This document shows positions 49,143-61,452 of a stretch of DNA of 64,000 nucleotides, one piece after another (position 1 is the stretch's first letter; every line of letters begins with the position of its first letter). Both the position numbers and the translations under genes were made by a program. The DNA comes from Utricularia gibba (Eukaryota > Streptophyta > Magnoliopsida > Lamiales > Lentibulariaceae): assembly GCA_002189035.1 (NCBI GenBank), contig NEEC01000013.1:2666001-2730000 (forward strand), read 5' to 3'. The notes under the pieces are model-generated. The model worked only from the letters and a program-made list of their open reading frames with translations, did no database searches and had not been told where the DNA came from.

Positions 49143-50612
49143 CTATACCAGGGTATGAGTAAGCAAGGCAGGTGCTAGCAAGAATAGCAATTGAGTTATT
49201 GCAGGCAAACCGGGCACAGAGGACAAGTTGAATCCTTCTACTGAGTAGGCATTTCCAGTTGCTTCATCTCGCAACTTGATGGTGGATGAACAGTTATATG
49301 GCGTCCATCCGATTGCCTGGTTTTCGAGGTCGTAGACGACGAGCTTATTTTGTAGAACGATGTCTCCCAGCAAGGTTAGTTGGCTTCCATCTTTTGTCTG
49401 CAGTCCACTGTTTTGCCAACCTATGCAGTACTCTGTATCACGAACTTCAAACAGGTAGTCATGGGGATGAACAGTCAGGGAGAGTGAGCCCTGGAAGCGG
49501 AAAGTGACTACCGGGAATCCATCATCCACGGCTCCGGTGAACCGGAAACAGGTGAACTGGCGCTCAACTGTGTAAGTTTCCAAATAGGGCTGATGTGCTC
49601 TTATCTTGTTCATAAACTGCTGGTAAACTAGAGATGGGAGATATGCCAATGTCGTCCCACTGTCGATTATAGTCCCTCCGCCGGATCCGGTGTCGAACAG
49701 GTCTGTAGGAAGGTCCAGAGGTCGACCATCTACCTCAATTGTCTTGAGATTTACATTATAATGCTGCTGCTCACGGATGAGTGGAGTTGTGTTCACCTTT
49801 GGCTGCACCACTTCTCCAATGGCGAAAATCCCTCCTCCACTGTTCCCATCCAAGCAATGTGAAAACACCTTCTTAACTTTCCCAGACAACGCAAGCTGTG
49901 AAAGAAGGGATGTATTGGCTTGTCCGAAGCCGATTATCCCATCAACTGCTTCACTGGAGGATCCCAATTCTCCAGATTGCTTCGAGGAACAGCCGAATGC
50001 AAAGGATCCGTTCAGTGGAGAGGTCTGAAGGTTCCCAGTTACTTGATCAAATCTGATCACGTCTCTCACAAAGTGCCCCTCGCTTCTGCTTCCATCTCCG
50101 TAGGTCACCGAGTACTCACAGCTCATTCCCTCTTGGCAATTCGAATTCGGACCGCTAAATGCAACATCGCAGAAATCTTGATCACAAGTGATCAGTTTTC
50201 CAGACGATGAAGCCGCTAGATCGTACCGTGTCAACGGAATATTGAGATCGCTTTTCTGCGGGCAATTCTCACAGTATTTGCAATACACCCACATAATATC
50301 ACTTCCTGTATCAACCTGTACGTAGTATTCAGCAGCAGGAGTCCCAATACCGATCTTCGTGTAATACAGCGCGGAGCCCGTCGGCGAGCCATCGCCGCCT
50401 AATGGAAAATCGATGGCGGTGAGCATTCTGCCATGGCGCAGTGAATCGTGTAACCGCAGCGCACCCAAGGGCATCCCCTCCCTGCTGCCACGACTTCGGT
50501 ACCTGTGACCAACTTCGAACACCAGATTGCAGAATACCAGCTGAAGCTGAAGCAAGAATACCAAAACTGGGATCGGCAAGAAGCCGCAGCAGTTCCTTCG
50601 GTGGATCTCCAT
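49143..50612 (-). CDS. Intronless aspartic protease, A36/A39-like, probably GPI-anchored
   Basis: One uninterrupted frame of 489 aa, taken from the ATG at 50612 (an upstream in-frame GTG is not a plant start). A signal peptide (LPIPVLVFLLQLQLVF) is followed by the propeptide and a pepsin-like domain. First catalytic site YYVQVDTGSDIMWV, flap region YGDGSRSEGHFV, second catalytic site GGTIIDSGTTLAYLPS, then TLLGDIVLQNKLVVYDLEN and GWTPYNCSS. A hydrophobic C-terminus after a Ser/Asn-rich stretch fits a GPI signal. The wording is closest to Arabidopsis A36/A39, plasma-membrane proteases of pollen and ovules, which have many introns. This copy has none, suggesting retroposition. The frame is intact with both catalytic DSG/DTG motifs. 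Confidence 0.93.
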   Translation of the reverse strand: MEIHRRNCCGFLPIPVLVFLLQLQLVFCNLVFEVGHRYRSRGSREGMPLGALRLHDSLRHGRMLTAIDFPLGGDGSPTGSALYYTKIGIGTPAAEYYVQVDTGSDIMWVYCKYCENCPQKSDLNIPLTRYDLAASSSGKLITCDQDFCDVAFSGPNSNCQEGMSCEYSVTYGDGSRSEGHFVRDVIRFDQVTGNLQTSPLNGSFAFGCSSKQSGELGSSSEAVDGIIGFGQANTSLLSQLALSGKVKKVFSHCLDGNSGGGIFAIGEVVQPKVNTTPLIREQQHYNVNLKTIEVDGRPLDLPTDLFDTGSGGGTIIDSGTTLAYLPSLVYQQFMNKIRAHQPYLETYTVERQFTCFRFTGAVDDGFPVVTFRFQGSLSLTVHPHDYLFEVRDTEYCIGWQNSGLQTKDGSQLTLLGDIVLQNKLVVYDLENQAIGWTPYNCSSTIKLRDEATGNAYSVEGFNLSSVPGLPAITQLLFLLAPALLTHTLV

Positions 50613-50884
50613 AGCCACGGAGCGGCAAATCCAAGTAAGCTGCTGCTGCTCCTGCTGAATAAAGAAATGGATTATTGAAGAAACAGGAGAGATCTAAGGA
50701 AACGGAAATTGGAAATTGTGCACGTTGACCTTATAGCGCTAGGGCATATGGTAATTATTCTGAAGATGACGGGCGGATGTTTAATTTTGTATACCTTAGG
50801 TGGCAAGAAAGTGAGGAGAATATTATAAGGTTCATTCGAACGCTGGAAGAGTGTAAAGAGAAAATCTTCTGAATTGGCGGTAAA
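50613..50884. promoter_or_regulatory. Short divergent promoter, aspartic protease / BAP31-like gene
   Basis: 272 bp between opposed start codons; no individual element is assigned with confidence. Confidence 0.5.
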
Positions 50885-51726
50885 ATGGCGCTGCAGTGGA
50901 TGATAATGGCGTACGTCGTCGCCGCGGAGGCGGTGGTGGCGCTCATCTTGACTCTTCCGTCACCGAAATTGATCAGATCTCGTATTGTGTCGCTTGTTTC
51001 TCTGGTTCTTCAGCCCGCGCTATTCGTCGTACCATTCTCTGCGTTTCAGCTTCTAGGTATACTTTGTTTTTCTCTCGGTAGGCTTTCCTGTGATCTGTAA
51101 TTTGATGATTTGCCGTTCTTCGAGTGACTTGTAGACATTTATTGGAAGAACGAGCATCGGCTGATGTGTTCCGGAGAGACGTGCACTGCCGCTGAAAGGG
51201 ATCGATATGAGAAATCGGTAACTTCTTTAGATTTTAGGCACGGTTTCAATCCTCGTTCGAAGAGAAGTCTACTGTTTTGTTTCTGTATCCATATTTTGTT
51301 TATTTAGAATAGCTGCTTCTCGTTTGTGATCTCTGCATATTGGATGAAACTATGGTACCTATTCTTTTTAACAGCATTTTTTTGATTCAAGATGTGTAGC
51401 TTATGAGTGCCAACACATATTACCCCCTTTCTTCCACTTGCTGCTCGGTTGTGTTTTTCTTTTTGTCCTTATGATGCTATGAAAATTGCAGATGTACAAG
51501 GCTCAAAGGAACTCTATTCTGTGTGTGGTATCCTGCCTTCTGTACTGGTGAGCAGCTGCTTGGAAAACTCATTTCTTGATCTTCTTCTTCTTCTTCTTCT
51601 TCTTGCTTCTATCTTCATGCTGTGAGAGTAAAATAACGGGATGGCAGGTTCATTTATCGCGTCTGCAAGTACAACAGGGAGGTAGAAAGGATGGAGGAGC
51701 TGGAAAAGAGGTACAAGGGTGAGTGA
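50885..51726 (+). CDS. BAP31/BAP29-like ER membrane protein (plant short form)
   Basis: Four exons: 50885-51056, 51135-51217, 51492-51547, 51648-51726; 129 aa, phase-consistent. MALQWMIMAYVVAAEAVVAL begins a first membrane span; LVSLVLQPALFVVPFSAF and SILCVVSCLLYWFIYRV give two more. The conserved loop reads LLDIYWKNEHRLMC and TAAERDRYEKSMYKAQRN, and the short basic/acidic end is MEELEKRYKGE. Plants have this N-terminal-domain-only form, without the long cytosolic coiled coil of animal BAP31. A role in ER membrane protein export or quality control is inferred. Intron 3 contains a (CTT)n run near 51583-51603. Confidence 0.88.
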
Positions 51727-52485
51727 GTTTTTCTTTATGTAAGCTTCATGAAACGCACATGAATGAATAACAAGGGGTTCACTAGAAATGAGAAATGGGG
51801 TAGGGTGCTTAATCTCTCCGTTGCAACGTTTTATCTCAAGAATTTTCACTTGATGGATGTTATGACGTATGAAGTTTATTTAAAAAAAGGTGCTAGTTCT
51901 GTCAAAGCATTCTAGGTACCCATTTTTTTTCATCGTGTTGCGTGTGTGTTTTTTCCTTTCGTAATGTAATCTCTCCGAGCTCGTGTGGGCTCCGTGTTGT
52001 ATTCTTTATACGTGGGCCAGGTCACAGGCTATGGTATAATTATAAACATATTTTTTAATACACATAATTTGTAAAATATTTTCAAACAAGTTTTCCAAAT
52101 GGTTTATGAAACGTTTACATAATTTCGATTTCCCAATAACTTTATTTTTTCAAACATTTTAAATCATAATTAAAATTCTTGAATTTGATTCAATTCATCA
52201 TAGAAATATATAATTAAATAAAACATTTCAAATCCGCAAGCTTAGGCTACGTCAACTTTACACCTGACTTTCATTTCGGATGTCAAAATGGAAGCGCGGA
52301 ATGGAATAATTTGTGATAATTCACAAGATATAACAAAGGAGCCACACCACCACAAGGCAAGGGCACCAACAGCAGGGGAACAATAAAAGAGAGACAATCG
52401 CTAAACTAAAGGGCATTGCATTGCTGATACAGAGAATTCGAGAAGATAAGATTAAAACAAAAGTGAGAGAAGACGGGAGGGAGTC
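51727..52485. other. Convergent spacer
   Basis: 3' flanks of the BAP31-like (+) and NOT2 (-) genes; AT-rich from 52030 to 52250; no gene seen. Confidence 0.55.
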
Positions 52486-55400
52486 CTAGTGTTGAGGAAG
52501 GGTTGGGGGCTTGTCCACCATGTCATAATGAAGAACAAAGTTATCCTGTAAATGCAACCCATGTTTTCAATGGCCCCGATACGGAAAACATGCAAATGAG
52601 AAGAAGACGGTGGCACTAACCTTGCGAATCGTCTCCCATGAGTTGGGATCAAAACAGACGTACGTGCCCCTCTCATATGTATTTGTTTTGATGAGCTGCT
52701 CCATGTTAGGCACCCTCGTGATCCATAGCCTCAGCTCTTTATGGTAAAACCAGCCCCTATTATACCTGGAGACAGCAAACCGTCAAGTTGGCTGGAAACA
52801 TCCGACCACAAAAGGGAACAGGCAATAGAGGACCAGCATAGTAGTAACAGAAATTGTATATTGTAGCAACATACAGTTCGTTCGCGGCAAAGAGCTGTGC
52901 CTCATCCTTCGGCATGCTGCATGGTCAAAAAAGGTTCGTTATCACACCGCACGCCTGGGGGAGAGACAATGCAAGGTAGTGAATGCATACCTATAAAAAA
53001 CATAGAAGAGTGTGTCTATTGGGAACCTTGCGAAAAATGCCGGCTGCAGAAAACAGAAAACCCAACGTTTCATCGAAATGAGATGGTTTAGTAGTAAAGC
53101 AGCAGTGGCGTGCCAGGGAGATTAGGAACTGTGCTCACACTTAAAGGCTGTGGTTGCTTGGCATAATAGCATGGGGGCACAGTGAACTCCGGATCCCCCT
53201 TGGCGGGCTCATCTGACCAAGGGAGGAGAATGATTTATGCAGATTTTCAGACGAACTCAAGTTCAATCCCAGGGTTGCCAGGTCAACTCCATGTGCAAGC
53301 ATTGCCAAATCGGGATCATTCGTCCTCATGACATTTAAAAGACCACGCAATCCATATGGGTCTGAAGATCCCTGAGCTGCCGGCACTGGCTTCATTTGAT
53401 CCCTGTAGGGCTGACTGACAGGTGACATTTGCGGAAGGCGGAACTGAGATGCACTTTGATGCTGCGCATATTGCTGCAAAACCTGGTCATAGGGACCTCC
53501 CACACTCGATAACGAACCTGAAGAATTCATTGTCCGCATTCCCATCCCAAGCAGTCCAGTGCTCTAACAGTAAACCAGAAAAGAAAGCCTTTTCAATTAA
53601 AAAAGGGAGGAGAAGACATCAATGCTGCAAACCCGCAAAACTTCTGTAAATATGCAAGGATGATGTATTTAGACATCTCAGCTATACAAATGCAGCATGA
53701 AAAGGTTACAGACCATTAGAATAAAAATGATACGCAATTCATTTATTTTTTTGGTTTCAAATTTAAATAGGATGCATCAATTATGATAAGCATAAAATAG
53801 AGCACAGCTTTGGAGTATGACATTTCGCATACCTGTTGATGGAAATTTGAATTTGAAGATGCCAGAATATCTGAAGCATGTAGGTGGAGAAAATCTTGGT
53901 TATTCAAATTAGAAAAAGGCCCACCACTGCTACTTCCTGAGGACACATGTTGCTGTTGTTGCTGTGGCCGATGTGATGAGTATGTAGACCCTAGGTTGAA
54001 GCCAGCCGACCTCCCTATCTGCATTTCAATATCTACGTTACAAGCAATGATCGATGACGCTAAAGTTTATGGATGTCTCAGTCCTAACGAATTCCTACAG
54101 AAAAATGTTGAGGCTGCATCATGGAAACAGAACTATCAAGTTGCTCTTTTTGGTGTAGATCCACAGAATAGTCGTTACTGCTACCTGCAAAATAAAATAA
54201 AATATAAACTCCATAAATTAATTGCATATAGTAATGCTCTTCTCTAGTATTTGTTATCACCAGTATAGTGCAAGATATCAGATGGCATGTTGCTTGCCAA
54301 AAACACATAAACCAAGTTTGAGAGAATCAACCACTAACAGGTCAGTCCTATAATAACCTTTTGATCCCAAGGCTGGAAAGTCTTCATTTTGTATGCTAAA
54401 TTCTTGATTTTGCTGAACGACTGGATTAACACCTTGCTTCCGTAATAAAGCTACACCATATTAAAATTATCAATTCCATATGGAAGAAGTTGATAAACAA
54501 GAAATTTTGTGAAGACAAAACCCCTATAGTATTACCAAGATGCCCTTGTTGACCGCCAGATGAACTGGGACGACTTGTCAACTGAGGGAAATCAATCAAA
54601 TCAAAAGGGGCACCATCATTGGAAGTCACATCAGTCAACATACCCATACTGCTATAACTATTAAGTGACTGAGCATGGTTTTGTGATAAAGGACCACCAG
54701 CGGTTGGATAGGAACCGCCTAACATTGATAACATTTGCAGGTTACCTGAAAAAGCAAGACCGCGTCTTCAGCAAAATCAAAGAGAAAAACACGGATGGAG
54801 AAAGTGAAATTAGGAATAAGTCCTGAAATCAAATCTTGCAAAGTAGAATGGAAAGCATAGGCATACACTAGCAGAGGAACAAACACCTCGAAAACGTTAC
54901 CTTGTTGAAGAACACCACCCGACATCCTATTTGGTCCTTGTGCATTCATATTTCCAGTGGTGCTGTTAGCAGTTAAATTTAAGCGAGAAGCTATTCCTGA
55001 GGCTGGTAGCCCTGCACCTGAGCTAATGTTTCGTCCAATGTTTCCACCACCTACGATATTCCCAACTGAGCTGGAAATTCGGGCCCAGCATTTCCAAGAC
55101 TAGGAGACATGGCTAGACCTGGAACATTGGTTCGATTGCCCATTGATGCTGAACTTTGCAGAATTCCAGGGATTGAACCACCAAGTCCATTAGCGCCACT
55201 GCTAAATCCTTGGTTTCCCATTACACTCATACCACCTCTGTTCACCATCACATGAGAATTACCATGAGACATCTGCGAATCAGAAACATGGGTAAGCAAT
55301 ATAACAAAAAACAAGTGAAGGATGGCAGAGGCACAGAGTTCAAAAATAATATTTACATAAAGCATATGGAGTCTACGTTCCAAAAATATCACGATAACAG

Positions 55401-55906
55401 ATAAAGCCATGTCTCGTTACCTGAGACAGAGCAACTGGAAGGTTATTTGATCCATATCGCCCACTGGAAATATTTCCAGCACCTGGTTGGATCCCACTTG
55501 AAGGAATGTTACTCATAGTAGAACTTCTTGCTCCAAGCGCAACAGGCATGTTTGGAACATTAAAATTTCCATGAATATTTGGTAGCCCTTGCATGTTTCC
55601 TGCCCCATAATCCTTACATGATAAACTCAAAAAATAACAATCATAGAATATAAAACGATTTAAACACAGAACAAACCAGCGTGATGAAAGGCTGAAGAAC
55701 CAGAACCAGACTGCGCAGAAAATGATGGAGAAAATGAGCGAATAGAGGTGTCAGGAAGGCCTGATGTTGATCCATTGAGCGAGGACTGCACAAAGATATC
55801 ATTAGAAAACTGCATCACATAAAAGACAAAGCGTGCAGTAACGATGAAAATTATAGCAGTATTGCAATCGTGAACAACAGATCATTACGTTGATTAGCCC
55901 AGACAT
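52486..55906 (-). CDS. VIP2: CCR4-NOT complex subunit NOT2 (VIP2), two apparent frameshifts
   Basis: Thirteen exons on minus: 55906-55889, 55785-55677, 55599-55421, 55272-54901, 54745-54536, 54450-54358, 54184-54099, 54018-53833, 53563-53139, 53043-52991, 52916-52875, 52765-52621, 52545-52486; 659 aa after correction. It is a long Ser/Gly/Asn-rich N-terminus (MSGLIN, GNMQGLPNIHGNFNVP, GGSIPGIL) with SMLGGSYPTAGGPLSQ and FDLIDFPQLTSRPSSSGG. The C-terminal NOT2/3/5 domain ends YERGTYVCFDPNSWETIRKD. Two single-base losses are inferred at G3 runs 55081-55083 and 53221-53223; restoring them recovers NAGPR-ISSSVGN and a WSDEPAKGDPEF block. NOT2 scaffolds the cytoplasmic deadenylase; the Arabidopsis ortholog also affects miRNA and DNA-methylation pathways. 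Confidence 0.94.
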
Positions 55907-57379
55907 TGCTGCACAATCAAACTGGCATCAAGTGAGGGAACCCTCTATACTTGTAGTCCGTATCTTTCTCTTCAAAGCTCTTCAATCAGTCAGAGTATGG
56001 AAATTATACCGTATCTGAGAAAAGTATAACCGACAAACAGTCATTAACAACGCCCAAATCTGTTGAGAAACGCAAATTACGCAACAGAGGCCAGCCGCAC
56101 AGAGTGACAACAGAGAAAACACACGCGATTTACACCACAAGATGCAATAAAATCGCCACGTGCACGCAAAAAGATCCAAAAATATTTTTCCAATTCCAAA
56201 TTCAAGCCGTGCTTCTATTCCGTAACGATAAGAGGATACGAAATCTCACAAAAGAAAAAAGGAAACAATCCATCAGAAGCAATACCAAAAAAACACAAGT
56301 ATCCACACGCTGCGAAAAAAATAAAAGAGCTGGCGCATGGCCATAGAACCCGATTTCCGCCAGCAACGATAAAAGTTGAAGGAATTCTCGCAATGGCAGC
56401 TACCTTAAGAAGATTCGCGGCCGAAATCGCTCAAAATTTCGCCGTTTTCCGTGGATATCCGTCAGATCCCGACGTCTAGGGTTCGGGATTTGGATTTGGA
56501 ATGAAAACGATGAGATGAGGAAGATCAAATTTCCATTTTTTAATTTATATTGGGAGTGGTTCAATAATGCGTTAAAAGAAACCAACACCGTCGTTTCTTC
56601 TTCTTTTTTTTTGGGAGTTTCACAATTAAAATTCCCATTCAAAATTGTTGTAATTTTAGTTACATAATAAAAATAAATTATCTAATTAAATACAGAATAA
56701 AATTAAAAAAAATGTAATTTTCAACCACTACAAAAATAAAAAATACATCTCTTCGCTTTCGCCAAAAACTCCCCGAACCTAAAAACCTCCGCCACCGACT
56801 ATCGGCGGCTCCACCGCGAGAGCTCCTGCGAGACTACGTCTATCTCCGAACACGAAAAGGAAACGAGCTGCATCGAAGTCGGCAGAACATAAAGATAAAG
56901 CAAGCGTGTTATTATCTCCGGAGACGAAAAAGAAGCCGGCTGTTGTTGATGCGCTGGGGAGTATTGGCCGCTTGAAATCCTTGTTATTCAGCCACGGCGG
57001 ATACGATGAGAAAAATCGGGTTTTTCGCCTTCACATTCCAGATCGCCTCCAGATGATTTCAGAGGTCGACGGGGATGCCGAAATAATAAAGAAGGAAGGC
57101 CGATGTAGATGCAGAGCAACCTCCGAGAACACAACGAAGAAGACGGGTGGAAGAAGGCGAACGGTGTTTACGTTGGTTAAGTGTGGAAGAAGGGTAATGT
57201 AGTAATTTCACAAAAAATTAGATTATCCCAATAAAATATTTCAAAATGACTTTACCCACACCATTATACTAATAATGATAATAAAGAGAGGACAAGAGCA
57301 TGATTTGGTCCAATACACAAGCACGCATGAAATCGAAGCAAGCCAAAGCAACATAGATGGAAGCACTGGGGTTTGATTC
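55907..57379. other. NOT2 leader/promoter, orphan open frame, and GS 3' flank
   Basis: The NOT2 transcript probably starts near 56470, with a leader intron between about 56400 and 55920. At about 56775-57202 (+) there is an open frame without an ATG; it repeats a Ser-Pro-x-Thr-Lys pattern (SPNTKRKRAA, SPETKKKPAV) and reads GRLKSLLFSHGGYDEKN. I do not recognise it. It may be a gene fragment, an exon of an unannotated gene or chance. Confidence 0.4.
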
Positions 57380-59518
57380 TCATGGCTTCCAGAGAATGGT
57401 CGTCTCAGCGATCATGGAGGTGACCACGTACGGATCCATGTTCGAGGCTGGCCTGCGGTCCTCGAAATACCCTTTTCCCTCCTTCTCCGTGTCCCTCCCG
57501 ACACGGATCGACGCGCCACGGTTCGCCACGCCCTGGGAAAGACACGCAGGGAGGAGGATTCAAGTTCAAGTGGCGGTGCGTTAGAATGGAACAGTTCTGT
57601 TCCTAGAAAGAGGAATTACCCATGAGAAGGTGTTGATGTCTGCAGTTTCATGTCTGCCGGTGAGGCGTCGTTCGTTTCCTTCTCCGTAGGCCGCAATGTG
57701 GTGCTTGTGGCGGAGACCGAGCTTCTCGATCGCCTTCTTGATCACTTCGTAGCCGCCTTCCTCTCGCATTGACTTGGTACTGTAATTGGTGTGGGCGCCG
57801 GCGCCGTTCCAGTCTCCCTGGATCGGTTTTGGGTCGAATGACAGCACCACCCCGGCAATCTCGGTGATCCTCTGCGTTCATAGGAGTGAGGTCAGATGCA
57901 TTGTGTTGCAGAAAGGATATCAGTTCATGGAGTACCTCAAGAATGTATCTTGCAACCCAAACTTGATCTCCAGCTGAGATTCCCACAGCAGGTCCTACTT
58001 GGAACTCCCACTGGCCAGGCATGACTTCGCCATTGATGCCACTGATGTTGATGCCGGCGTAGAGACAAGCTTTGTAATGAGCATCTACGATGTCGCGTCC
58101 GAAGGACTTGTCAGCACCAACAGAACAGTAGTATGGTCCCTGGATTGCAGACAGTATTCATTCGCTAATGTCATCAAAGCACTATACCACTAAAATCGAG
58201 CTAGTTTTGCAGAAAGAGCTGCAAAAAGAAGACAAGGATTCGTCTTCATGTACCTGAGGGCCAGGAAATCCTCCCACAGGCCAGCCAAGCGGCCATTTCA
58301 CATCTTTCTGCAAGAGGGTGTACTCTTGCTCAATCCCATACCTGTGACCCGATCGCATCAAGTCTAGGACAGCTCGAAAGGACTGCAGGAAAGTTGGAAT
58401 CTTACCAGGGAACCTCAGCAGCAACATCAGGATGACTGAAGATCTTCTCAGCATCGAATCGCTTGTTTGTTGGAATTGGCTCCCCAGCTGGGGTATAAGT
58501 ATCACAAATCACCTGTAAGGAAAAGGTTAGAATAAAAAAAGAGGAGACAACTCAATCCATGAGCTATAAAGTACTGAGTTGAGTAATACAAGAATGTGAT
58601 TTCCTCTTCTGAATGGATCAGGAAAGATTGCTTGTGGGCTGCAAAACAAAAACAACCGCACAGCAACAGTGTGTTTTGATGTTATTTCGCAAGCGAAGAT
58701 AGAACTAATGTCGAGTGAGACTGGAGGAATCTTACTAGAGAATCACTTCACTGTCCTGACCAGGGGCTTGGCCTGTACTAGAGCCATCATAGTTCCACTT
58801 TGGAAGCTTCGAAGGATCAGAGACAGGGCCAGGAAGAGTCTGATTCATGGCATAAACGAATCAACAACAGAAATTCAGTGAAAAAGATGGCTGATAAAGT
58901 GAGCTTTGTATTCTGATATTATATGAAACACGATGAAATGAAGGCCATGGTTTTTTTTCATCCTTTTTTCTCCAGTACGAGCATGGAAAATGACATACCC
59001 TGGCCTTACTTCTAAGGTCCATACCGGATCCACCAATCCTGTAAGCAATCAAATAAGATAAAGTTCAGTGCTTTAAGAAGAATTAACAATAAAAAAAAAA
59101 GAAACCAACATCTGGAAAGATTCTCAAAAAAAGATCAGCAACAGCCATTTTCTTGATAACTAAACTGCAAAAGGCATGTAGAATAAAACAAAGACACCCC
59201 TGAAAACCTCCAAGAAACGAGGGAGCAACAAAATAAGGCAAAAGGTTAAAAAAAGCTTGGGAACCCAGGTTCCAGAAAATAAGAAAAGCCCACCAAACTC
59301 CAAAAAGAGTCATCTTTTACTGCAGAAAACACCCGTAAAGCGAACACGGCCATGAAAAACTCCTAGAAAGCGTGGAAGACGACGAAGGTAGTCGAATGCC
59401 CAGACCCCATGTTCCGAAATGGAGAAAGAAATTTGAAAACGAACCATATATACTCAGCAATCGTCTTCTCAGTAACATCGGAGAGATTCAAGTTTATGAG
59501 ATCGTTCAGGAGCGCCAT
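57380..59518 (-). CDS. GLN1: Cytosolic glutamine synthetase (GS1)
   Basis: ATP-dependent ammonia assimilation onto glutamate. Nine coding exons on minus: 59518-59445, 59038-58999, 58839-58736, 58638-58590, 58512-58406, 58341-58254, 58139-57936, 57871-57620, 57532-57380; 356 aa, exactly the usual GS1 length, all phases agree. The start [20 protein letters not shown] has no plastid transit peptide, so the enzyme is cytosolic. Motifs: [87 protein letters not shown] (catalytic loop), [19 protein letters not shown], and the end AETTILWKP. Minor variants (Phe-Asp at the usual His-Ala after [13 protein letters not shown]) do not touch catalytic residues. Confidence 0.97.
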
Positions 59519-61452
59519 TCTATTTATCTTCTCTTCGACTCTGTGGTCCTGCTAAGGTTGACTGCCCACCTTAGAATGAATCCAACAATGAATGGACGAG
59601 AGGATCGAAGCGCCCCCTTTTATAGGCAGAGTAGCGCGTGGAAACTTGGATTCCTCCAAACACCCGTGAGATTCTTTCATACACAAAATAAAAAATAATA
59701 ATACGCAAATTAATATACATAATATAATCCACTCATTTATTTTAAATATTCCTAATCACATATGGTTGGCAATATTAAATTGTAGAAATTACCAAATAGG
59801 ACGGCTTAAACATGCCTTCGTCCTAATCTTTGGGAAGCCATAAACTTTAAACGAGCTATTTGGGTTCAATTTAATTTGAGCTTGATTAATCTTAGTTTGA
59901 GTTCGAGCTAAAACTCAATTCCTGATTCAATATTGAGTTCAATTTGTAAACATTTGATTCAAATTTACTCGTTTATACTTTAAAATTGATTTTTAATATT
60001 TATAGTTCCAAGATTATAATAACTATAGTACAACTTATAATTGATTCGCATTATTTGTTATAATTTGATTATAAGATAATGTTTCAAATATAAATATCAT
60101 AAAAATTATTAAAATAAATTTGTGGCTATTATAATGTAACCAACAAGCCATGTGGTGGGGATTTTGTGTCCACAAATGGATAATTGGCCATCTCAAATAG
60201 ATGCCACATATAACAATCCTTATGTATGGAATTATCAATTACAAAAAAAAGGAGACTAAAAAAATAGAAAAATCAAGAAAAAATAAATTTAGAATGTCAA
60301 GATTTCAAAATTGTAAGCAGAATATGAAGAAAATATCACTGTAATTAAATTTTAATATCAAATAAATTTATAAACATAATTTATACATTTAATAAAATTA
60401 ATATGAAAAAGACATCAATCAAATATGTTGGTATGCCCACTTCGAAATTTAGGAGTTGAAATTGAAGCAACATTGAATAAAGGGTAAGATTTCATTTGAA
60501 ACAATTTGAAAAAGAGTTATAAATCATTTTGATTATTTTAAAATTTATAAATTTAGAAATGTTTATTATTTAAAAAAATTAAAATAATTCTCAAAAATAC
60601 TTTTCAAAAAATTATATAATTTCTACCCTACCATTTGGCCACTAACCATAGTCCAAGGTGGTGTTTGAAGGCAGAGGTGGAAAGTAGCAAATGCTTTCAG
60701 CTGCTTGAAAAAATGGTGACGCAATCGAACTTGCTGCATTGAGGAAGCGGAAATCATAATGAAGATGCAGCTGGAAGGAGGGGAACGAGGATGAGGAGAT
60801 AAATGATGGTTGCCATGCAAAGAAAAGCTTTACTCCACCAGGCGGATGCTGAACTCCTCGCTAACTCTCAGAACAAAGCACATGAGAAACAGACAGATTC
60901 AAGATCCAAATGACATCAACCAACTCAGGTAGAGCAACATTTTGGAGCAACTCAAAGTGTCGATGCACTATTCAAGATGCTGCCGATGATAGTTTTCAAC
61001 TGCTTTGTGAAATGTCGATGGGAATGCCCAACGGCGCATCAAGATTAGGCACAAAATTCATCATCGGAAGTAAGTGTTCACAGCAATGCAGGATCGGAGT
61101 TCTCGGAAACGATCACGTACCTTGATCAAACCAGCATTGATCTCACAATGAAGCTGATGATAGACGAACTTCAGCTGCTTTGTGCTGACGGGCGATTTGC
61201 ATTATAGCCTCGAATGGAGAATCCGCCGCCGGCCTCTCGACCGGTGGGGATGCCGGATGCTGAAATGAAATTCGTGAGCCAAGAGCCGAACTTTATCCCC
61301 AAAAACGCCGTCTTATGCAAAATGATGACGTCTGCTATTTCCTTCAGCCATATTTACCCCTGACCGTTGCTATCTCCAGATTAGGGGTTTCTAGGCGATT
61401 AATCTTACACTCCCAGTTTAGTCAAATCTTGGTTTTGGGTAGGTGCTCGGCA
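59519..61452. other. AT-rich spacer plus unassigned segment 60620-61290
   Basis: GS1 promoter, then very AT-rich spacer to about 60600. The part from 60620 to 61290 has higher GC and splice-like signals on the minus strand: a TTTCAG acceptor at about 61260 and an AAG/GTACG donor near 61120. The exon between them can be read as KQLKFVYHQLHCEINAGLIK in one frame, but no complete gene can be assembled. It could be a minus-strand gene of unknown identity or a non-coding transcript divergent from the methyltransferase gene. Confidence 0.4.
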
